A stretch of DNA of 26,149 bases from an uncultured Lachnospiraceae bacterium (GTDB lineage Bacteria; Bacillota; Clostridia; Lachnospirales; Lachnospiraceae). The DNA is taken from contig CAJUJM010000027.1 of NCBI GenBank assembly GCA_910586755.1, positions 1 to 26,149 of the forward strand, read 5' to 3'. Positions 21,244-26,149 of this stretch are shown here, one piece after another. Position 1 is the stretch's first letter. Each line of letters starts with the position of its first letter. The notes under the pieces were generated by a model. The model was not told where the DNA came from. It did no database searches and saw only the letters and a program-made list of their open reading frames with translations. A program made the translations under genes and the position numbers.

Positions 21244-21474
21244 TTGCGAGAGCGCGGAAAGAGTGAATTTTCCAGGCAGATTTCCATGATTTCCAACTTT
21301 ATGGATAGTTATTGTGATATTTTCGCCAGTAACTACAACGAAGCTGATAAGGCTATTCTGAGAAAGTTTTACCGTACATTATCCAATGTGTTTCCTCCGG
21401 ACAGTAACCCAGATAGGAATACAAGCGAGGATATGAAGATGCTGAACCGTCTAAAAAGTGATTGGGGAGTATAA
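21244..21474 (+). pseudogene. orphan C-terminal fragment, possibly of a MarR-type regulator
   Basis: An open frame of 76 codons without a credible ribosome site. FSRQISMISNFMDSYCDIFA and ADKAILRKFYRTLSNVF look like the dimerisation helices at the end of a MarR-type regulator, but no DNA-binding domain precedes them. Its end (PDSNPDRNTSEDMKM) recurs at 19480-19524. I regard it as a remnant of a duplicated and broken gene; the MarR assignment is tentative. Confidence 0.35.
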
Positions 21475-21537
21475 GTTTTTTGTAACGTTTCTCCCTGTGA
21501 AAGTTATATATATAGCGTGTAAAATTCCTATAAAGCC

Positions 21538-21869
21538 AGCGGCCCTGTAGGATAGGCTCATAATTCCAGCCCAGCAAAATTAATCTATAAATCGTCGAAG
21601 ATGTTAACCTTGATTTTGTCCTGAAAAGTGTAAGAGTTGGCCTTAAAGTCTGTTTCCTTCAGAAGATACACAAAGATTTGTTGGCTGAGGGGATCTACGA
21701 TCCAGTACTCTTTCACTCCGGCATCCATGTATAAGTTCAGCTTACGTACATAGTCATGGCTGGAGGTACCAGGAGAAACAATCTCTGTTATCCAGTCCGG
21801 CGCTCCGGTGCGGCCCCGATCCGTCAGCTTATTCGGGTCACAGATAACACTGATATCTGGCGCTACTAC
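21538..21869 (-). pseudogene. truncated, nonsense-mutated Uma2 copy
   Basis: Parallels 19747-20081. In the minus-strand frame it encodes the Uma2 segment from VVAPDISVICD through EIVSPGTSSHDYVRKLNLY to the end, closing at 21558. The N-terminal third is missing: homology stops abruptly at 21869. The Trp codon near the end is TAG, giving FDDL followed by a stop. The Asp and Glu of the active site survive but the gene cannot give a whole protein. Confidence 0.85.
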
Positions 21870-21911
21870 CTATCCTGCATCCAGTTTTTACTCTTTTAAA
21901 AATGTAAATAG

Positions 21912-21956
21912 CGTATTATAAAAGGCCCTGCTGTTAGAAATACAGTCAGGGCCTTT
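21912..21956 (-). terminator. terminator of the cotJ operon
   Basis: The stem AAAGGCCCTG (21921-21930) with CAGGGCCTTT (21947-21956), extended by CTGT/ACAG, is followed on the minus strand by a T-rich run. It lies about 95 bp after cotJC. Confidence 0.7.
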
Positions 21957-22050
21957 GTGAAATACAGTTGAATTGAGGTAAAGCTGAGGTAAAACCTCCA
22001 GTATGACAACAGGATGCCTGAAAAGTATTACGTATTTTCGGGCCTTATCC

Positions 22051-22662
22051 TTATTTTTTCAAAAACTGCTTATCAAATTCCGGGTTAAAATAGTAGAAAT
22101 TTTTGGAATCCAGCCGGGCTTTTATATGCTCCAGGGCTTCCCCGAACCGTTGATAATGAACAACTTCCCGTTCACGAAGGAAACGCAAAGGCTCCTTTAC
22201 TTCCGGGTTATCAATAACCCGCAGCAGGTTTTCGTAGGTGGTGCGGGCTTTTTGCTCTGCAGCCAGATCTTCGTGGAGATCGGTAATGGCATCGCCCTTG
22301 GACTGAAATTCGCAGGCATTAAAAGGGATGCCTCCTGCCGCCTGGGGCCAGAGAGCGGTGGTATGGTCGATATAATAAGCGTCAAAGCCTGCGGTTTTGG
22401 CCTGTTCCGGGGTGAGGTTTTTGGTAAGCTGGAAGATCATAGCGCAGATCATTTCCAGGTGGGCCAGCTCCTCGGTTCCGATATCGGTTAAAAGCCCGCC
22501 GATTTCTTTACATGGCATAGAATATCTTTGAGAAAGATAGCGCATAGAAGCCGCCAGCTCGCCGTCGGGCCCGCCAAACTGACTGATAATTAATTGAGCT
22601 GTTTTGGGGCAGGGAGTTTTAATGTTAACAGGGAACTGAAGCCGTTTTTCATAAGTCCACAT
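22051..22662 (-). CDS. cotJC: spore coat protein CotJC, manganese-catalase-like
   Basis: 203 residues, close to the usual CotJC length. WTYEKRLQFPVNIKTPCPK, the helix IGTEELAHLEMICAMI and the later DLHEDLAAEQKARTTYENLL carry the Glu/His residues expected of a ferritin-like di-manganese site, as in manganese catalases. It is made in the mother cell during sporulation and placed in the coat. Its start overlaps the cotJB stop by one base (TAATG at 22660-22664). Catalase activity is inferred from the family. Confidence 0.95.
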   Translation of the reverse strand: MWTYEKRLQFPVNIKTPCPKTAQLIISQFGGPDGELAASMRYLSQRYSMPCKEIGGLLTDIGTEELAHLEMICAMIFQLTKNLTPEQAKTAGFDAYYIDHTTALWPQAAGGIPFNACEFQSKGDAITDLHEDLAAEQKARTTYENLLRVIDNPEVKEPLRFLREREVVHYQRFGEALEHIKARLDSKNFYYFNPEFDKQFLKK

Positions 22663-22964
22663 TACAGTACACCTCCCCTATTATCCCAGGGAATGGGGCC
22701 ATCCACCCAGGTAAAATGCTTTTTGGCCGGATAAGAAGTATGGCTGCCGGTCTGGTTGTTGGTATCGGGACAGACACAATTCATGGTGAGGGGCTCAAAC
22801 TCTTTGGCATAAGCCTCTAAAAGATTTTTTCGCTCATTTGCCGCCTGGGAAAAGGCTGCGAGAGCATTTTCATCGGTGGGATGAGTGTCCAGATAGAGAG
22901 TCAGGTCGTTGACGGTAAAGCTGATTTCATTGATTTTCTGAAGCATTTCTCCACGCTTATCCAT
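22662..22964 (-). CDS. cotJB: spore coat protein CotJB
   Basis: 100 residues from the ATG after GGAGGTG; an in-frame ATG further upstream lies inside cotJA. LQKINEISFTVNDLTLYLDT and DTHPTDENALAAF, then a C-terminal CVCPDTN segment and FTWVDGPIPWDNRGG, are typical of CotJB. It overlaps the cotJA end by 8 bp and touches cotJC, so the three are translated together. It is needed with CotJC for coat assembly in Bacillus; the same role is assumed here. Confidence 0.93.
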   Translation of the reverse strand: MDKRGEMLQKINEISFTVNDLTLYLDTHPTDENALAAFSQAANERKNLLEAYAKEFEPLTMNCVCPDTNNQTGSHTSYPAKKHFTWVDGPIPWDNRGGVL

Positions 22965-23148
22965 GAATTTCACCTCCTGCAAAAAAAGGCATTGCAAGGA
23001 CCGGGAAAACGGTGCCCTGTTTTAATCCCTCTTCCGGGGAAAAGGGTTCTTCCCACTCCTGAAGGGGTATGGTGGCGATACCAGGAAACAGGTAGCCGCC
23101 GGGCTTTGCCAAAGGCTGTCCAGGTTCACTGCATTTACAAAAATTCAT
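22957..23148 (-). CDS. cotJA: spore coat protein CotJA
   Basis: 63 residues from the ATG 8 nt after AAGGAG; a GTG three codons upstream is less well placed. GGYLFPGIATIPLQEW and KQGTVFPVLAMPFF are the conserved proline-rich CotJA segments, and FCKCSEPG at the start gives a small cysteine cluster. First gene of cotJABC. Confidence 0.9.
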   Translation of the reverse strand: MNFCKCSEPGQPLAKPGGYLFPGIATIPLQEWEEPFSPEEGLKQGTVFPVLAMPFFAGGEIHG

Positions 23149-23187
23149 AAAAACCACTCCTTTCAGACAATATTTTTAGAATCCTTT

Positions 23188-23215
23188 TTAGTATCTGTAA
23201 AAGAGATGGAATTAC
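23188..23215 (-). promoter_or_regulatory. possible SigE-type promoter of cotJ
   Basis: On the minus strand GATACTAA (23195-23188) resembles the mother-cell sigma-E -10, and GTAATT lies 14 bp upstream (23215-23210). SigE control is known for the Bacillus operon; the match here is weak. Confidence 0.3.
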
Positions 23216-23349
23216 GTGACTAAAATAATGCCAGTTCCGAAAGTTGATGGAATGATTGCCATTTGTTTTTATGAAAAATGTGTGGAAAAATCTAAAACAC
23301 CATGGTATGATAATGGTCAGAAACAAAAGGCAGGAAGAGAAAACAGCCT

Positions 23350-24120
23350 ATGGACAGGATAAGAAGCGCTATAAGAGCCGTCTTAAAAACCATATATCCG
23401 CTGATGATTTATTATATGTCGGTTTTTGCTTTTACTGAAATATACCGGACCGCCGGGATTTTTCCTGAAAGCACGGTGACTGCAATCCTTCCGGGGGCAG
23501 TGCTGACGGCGGGGATTTTATGGTTTCCTTATAAGAGGGATTGGATTTTGCGGCAGGGCCTGGTAAAAGACTTCCGGCTGAAAGTGCCGGACCAGTGGGA
23601 TCATCTGGTGATTCTGGGGATTTCATCCAGCATTGCGGGAAATCTTCTCTTAGGCTTTACTCCTTTGGCCAGCTGGTTTCCGGCAGTAGAGGAAGCTGTG
23701 GGGGAGATAGCAGATGCCGGGTTCTGGCTGCAGCTTATAGGGGTTTGTCTGATTATCCCGGTGGCGGAGGAGCTGGTATTCAGAGGGATCGGGTACTTGA
23801 GTCTCCGGGACGAGATGAAGGCAGTTCCCGCTGCCATTTTTTCTGCCACATTCTTCGGCCTGTTTCACGGTAATGTAGTTCAGGGAATTTATGCTGCCGG
23901 ATTAGGCCTGCTTCTGGCTTTTGTGATGGAGAAATACCGGAGCCTTACCGCCGCCTGGCTGGTTCATGCTGCTATGAATATAGGTTCTGTCTATGTGCTG
24001 AACGGTATTTTAATGCCAGCTATAGCAAATAGGCCTGCCCTTTCTGGCCTTATAGCTGTCCTTACCCTGGGAATTGCCGCCGCAGAGGTCCGGAGATTAC
24101 AAAGAACAGACTTTTACTGA
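23350..24120 (+). CDS. CPBP (Abi/Rce1-type) intramembrane metalloprotease
   Basis: 256 residues with about seven membrane segments. All three family motifs are intact: EELVFR with Glu140, Glu141 and Arg145; FFGLFHG with His173; and HAAMN with His206 and Asn210. These build the membrane-embedded proteolytic site. Bacterial members are linked to peptide maturation, bacteriocin self-immunity or other roles; no bacteriocin gene is nearby. An extended -10 (TGGTATGAT, 23303-23311) precedes it. The glycosyltransferase gene starts 21 bp downstream and is probably co-transcribed. Confidence 0.9.
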   Translation: MDRIRSAIRAVLKTIYPLMIYYMSVFAFTEIYRTAGIFPESTVTAILPGAVLTAGILWFPYKRDWILRQGLVKDFRLKVPDQWDHLVILGISSSIAGNLLLGFTPLASWFPAVEEAVGEIADAGFWLQLIGVCLIIPVAEELVFRGIGYLSLRDEMKAVPAAIFSATFFGLFHGNVVQGIYAAGLGLLLAFVMEKYRSLTAAWLVHAAMNIGSVYVLNGILMPAIANRPALSGLIAVLTLGIAAAEVRRLQRTDFY

Positions 24121-24141
24121 TAGCTTAGAGGAGGAACGAAA

Positions 24142-25161
24142 GTGAAACTATTGTCAATAGCAATTCCTTGCTATAATTCAGCAGCATATATGAGACACTG
24201 CATTGATACACTGCTTACCGGTGGGGAAGAGGTAGAAATATTGATTGTAAATGATGGTTCTACTAAAGATAATACTGCCCAGATTGCAGATGAATATGCA
24301 GAGAAATACCCCGGTATCTGCCGTGCCATTCATCAGGAAAATGGAGGTCATGGGGAGGCGGTAAATGCCGGACTTCGAAATGCTTCTGGCATTTACTATA
24401 AAGTAGTGGACAGCGACGATTGGGTAAATGAGGAAGCCTACCAGAAGATTTTAAAGACCTTGCGCCAGTTCGTCTATGGGGAAGAGACTCTGGATATGCT
24501 TGTCAGCAATTTTGTATATGAAAAACAGGGAGCCAAGAACAAAAAGGTAATGAATTACCGCACTGCTCTTCCTGTAGATAAGCTGATTACCTGGGATGAG
24601 GTAAAAGGCTTTATGATTGGTCAGTACATTCTCATGCATTCGGTTATTTATCGGACTGAGCTTTTGCGTCAGTGCGGGTTGGAGCTTCCTAAACATACAT
24701 TTTATGTAGATAATATTTTTGTTTACCAGCCCCTTCCTCATGTAAAGACCCTGTATTATCTGGATGTTAATTTCTACCGGTATTTTATCGGCCGGGAGGA
24801 TCAGTCTGTCAACGAGCAGGTGATGATTGGCCGGATTGATCAGCAGATTCTGGTAACCAAGCTGATGATCGGATATTACGACGTTACCAAAATTTCCTGC
24901 CGCAAGCTGCGCCATTATATGGTGAATTATCTGGAAATTATGATGACGATTTCTTCGATTTTGGCTATCCGTTCCGAGTCCGGGGAAAATCTTCAGAAGA
25001 AAAAAGAACTGTGGAAATTTCTAAAGCAGAACAATCTTGCCCTTTACCTGCGGCTGCGCTGGGGATTTTTAGGCCAGGGAGTAAATCTGCCGGGAAAGAG
25101 CGGAAGAAAGGTATCGGTTGCGGGATACAAGATAACTCAGAAGTTTTATGGATTTAATTAG
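24142..25161 (+). CDS. GT2-family glycosyltransferase
   Basis: 339 residues with a GT-A fold at the N-terminus: SIAIPCYNSAAYM, VNDGS (36-40) and the metal-binding DSDD (90-93). The remaining 240 residues hold positively charged helices and no obvious membrane anchor. It transfers a sugar from a nucleotide sugar to an unknown acceptor, possibly a surface polymer or lipid. The start is GTG, 7 nt after GAGGAGG. It lies between a membrane protease and a convergent PAP2 phosphatase, so a role in envelope glycan or lipid-linked sugar metabolism is plausible but unproven. Confidence 0.92.
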   Translation: MKLLSIAIPCYNSAAYMRHCIDTLLTGGEEVEILIVNDGSTKDNTAQIADEYAEKYPGICRAIHQENGGHGEAVNAGLRNASGIYYKVVDSDDWVNEEAYQKILKTLRQFVYGEETLDMLVSNFVYEKQGAKNKKVMNYRTALPVDKLITWDEVKGFMIGQYILMHSVIYRTELLRQCGLELPKHTFYVDNIFVYQPLPHVKTLYYLDVNFYRYFIGREDQSVNEQVMIGRIDQQILVTKLMIGYYDVTKISCRKLRHYMVNYLEIMMTISSILAIRSESGENLQKKKELWKFLKQNNLALYLRLRWGFLGQGVNLPGKSGRKVSVAGYKITQKFYGFN

Positions 25162-25176
25162 TTGGAGATGTATTAT

Positions 25177-25234
25177 AAAAAGGGACACAGGCTCCTGCGC
25201 TGTTTATCTGCACAGGAGCCTGTGTCCTTCTTTT
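25177..25234. terminator. bidirectional terminator between glycosyltransferase and PAP2 genes
   Basis: A perfect 15-bp stem (25183-25197 with 25213-25227) is flanked by AAAA on the left and TTCTTTT on the right, serving both convergent genes. Confidence 0.92.
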
Positions 25235-25889
25235 ATCCTAAAATTTTTGGGGAAGCTTTCTTTCGCTCAAATCCATAGCCATAGCCGTATACTACATAAT
25301 ATAGAATGTAAGCCATGATACATCCGCCCAGCACATCCACAACAGAGTGCTGCTTTAAAAATACGGTGGCCATACAGATCAACACCATCAGCACAAAAGA
25401 GGACCACTGAATAACCGGATATTTTTTTAATCCATCGCTCCGGGATACCGCCACGTGAGTACAGATAGAATTGTACACATGGATGCTGGGAAATACATTG
25501 GTAGGGGTATCTGCAACATACAGCCGGCTCACCAGCCGGGTAAAAATATTCTGCTCCGGATCCAGAACAGGCCGGAAATCTGTTCCATTGTGATAAAAGG
25601 TACAAATAATTAAACTGATGGTCATGCCGCTGAACAGATAGATACACAGCCGGTAATACTCTTCCTTGTTGGTGAAAAACAAATACAGAACTGCCGCCGC
25701 CACATAAGCAAACCACAGCAAATAAGGGATAATAAAAATCTCCTCAAAAGGAATATAATCATCTAATCGAACATGGATCACATGGTATCCTTTGGTAACC
25801 GTGCGCTCCAGATAAAAAAACCAGGTCAGATATACCAGACCATAAGATAAAATCCAAGCATGCTTATATTTCCCGAAAAACTCTTTCAT
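25233..25889 (-). CDS. PAP2-family membrane phosphatase
   Basis: 218 residues with about six membrane segments. The phosphatase signature is present: DFRP (104-107) after the third or fourth helix, FPSIH with His137, and KQHSVVD with His181 and Asp185. The layout resembles inositol-phosphotransferase/AUR1-type members more than undecaprenyl-pyrophosphate phosphatases. It should act on a lipid phosphate at the outer face of the membrane; the substrate is not known. GAGGAAGG precedes the ATG. A promoter lies about 55 bp upstream, and the terminator stem begins at its stop. Confidence 0.88.
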   Translation of the reverse strand: MKEFFGKYKHAWILSYGLVYLTWFFYLERTVTKGYHVIHVRLDDYIPFEEIFIIPYLLWFAYVAAAVLYLFFTNKEEYYRLCIYLFSGMTISLIICTFYHNGTDFRPVLDPEQNIFTRLVSRLYVADTPTNVFPSIHVYNSICTHVAVSRSDGLKKYPVIQWSSFVLMVLICMATVFLKQHSVVDVLGGCIMAYILYYVVYGYGYGFERKKASPKILG

Positions 25890-25942
25890 AAAACCTTCCT
25901 CTTTTAACCTGAATAGCCATAGTCGTGGATGAACTGATGGTG

Positions 25943-25971
25943 ATTATAGCATAATTATATGCCTGTAACAA
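25943..25971 (-). promoter_or_regulatory. promoter of the PAP2 gene
   Basis: On the minus strand TTGTTA (25971-25966) and TATAAT (25948-25943) have 17-bp spacing. Confidence 0.75.
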
Positions 25972-26087
25972 GGTGGTTAATGAAATGTTAATAAAAATTG
26001 GCGATATTTCATTTTTCTGTAATAACTACCGGAGAAATTGTGCAATTTTCCCGGGTGTTTGACAGTTTGATAATGAAAAAGATGCTT

Positions 26088-26117
26088 ACAGGCCTTGTAA
26101 AACCTGTACTTTTTTTG
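26088..26117 (+). terminator. small hairpin with T-run near the right edge
   Basis: TACAGG pairs with CCTGTA around a 10-nt loop, followed by CTTTTTTT. TTACA and TGTAA inside it can form a competing hairpin. A perfect TTGACA lies 30 bp upstream, so a short leader RNA is possible. Confidence 0.45.
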
Positions 26118-26143
26118 TCAAAATTTTTGTTTTATTCTATAGT
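26115..26143 (+). promoter_or_regulatory. promoter reading out of the right edge
   Basis: TTGTCA (26115-26120) and TATAGT (26138-26143) have 17-bp spacing, overlapping the T-run of the preceding hairpin. It should drive a gene beyond the window. Confidence 0.55.
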
Positions 26144-26149
26144 AATATT

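Overview
The window looks like chromosome of a Gram-positive, spore-forming anaerobe, most likely a Lachnospiraceae (Clostridium cluster XIVa) bacterium. The evidence is an 874-residue PPi-type pyruvate phosphate dikinase of the clostridial kind, a cotJABC spore-coat operon, a phenylacetate-CoA-ligase/ACT pair, Firmicutes-style promoters and AGGAGG ribosome sites, a lysine riboswitch, Gram-positive LexA-type boxes and a YolD/Y-family polymerase pair. The genus is an inference. No rRNA, tRNA, CRISPR array, prophage or complete insertion sequence was seen.

Layout. 1-2920: ppdK with a strong promoter, a long leader hairpin and a terminator. 2930-4140: an AT-rich insert with a RelB/DinJ-YoeB toxin-antitoxin pair, followed by a duplicated copy of the ppdK 3' end and ppdK's probable original terminator. 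4090-6490: a small gene convergent with a YolD + Y-family DNA polymerase operon; both transcription units carry near-consensus LexA boxes. 6590-10970: a MATE exporter, then a cystine-type ABC permease/ATPase pair translationally coupled to a second MATE exporter, closed by a bidirectional terminator shared with an HD-domain hydrolase gene. 11570-14830: a 45-residue small ORF with its own promoter and terminator, a GC-rich structured spacer, and an operon of Gfo/Idh/MocA oxidoreductase, TPR protein and DUF4037-like nucleotidyltransferase. 14930-17180: an unusual leader (promoter, 19-bp perfect hairpin, GC-rich direct repeats) before paaK and an ACT-domain gene. 17190-19420: an NhaC-family transporter on the minus strand under a lysine riboswitch, with a 166-bp palindromic MITE-like element between the riboswitch terminator and the gene. 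19430-21870: a decayed, duplicated region with an intact Uma2 gene, a broken Uma2 copy, orphan gene tails, an acetyltransferase and the frameshifted remnant of another. 21910-23200: cotJABC. 23300-26149: CPBP protease, GT2 glycosyltransferase, PAP2 phosphatase and an outward promoter at the right edge.

How parts work together. The lysine riboswitch predicts that the NhaC protein imports lysine rather than exchanging Na+ for H+. The two LexA-like boxes suggest that the polymerase operon and the opposing small gene respond jointly to DNA damage. PaaK with an ACT protein is the usual clostridial context for activating aryl acids from aromatic amino-acid fermentation. The least explained parts are the oxidoreductase-TPR-nucleotidyltransferase operon with its structured upstream spacer, the paaK leader, and the toxin-antitoxin cassette at the ppdK 3' end.
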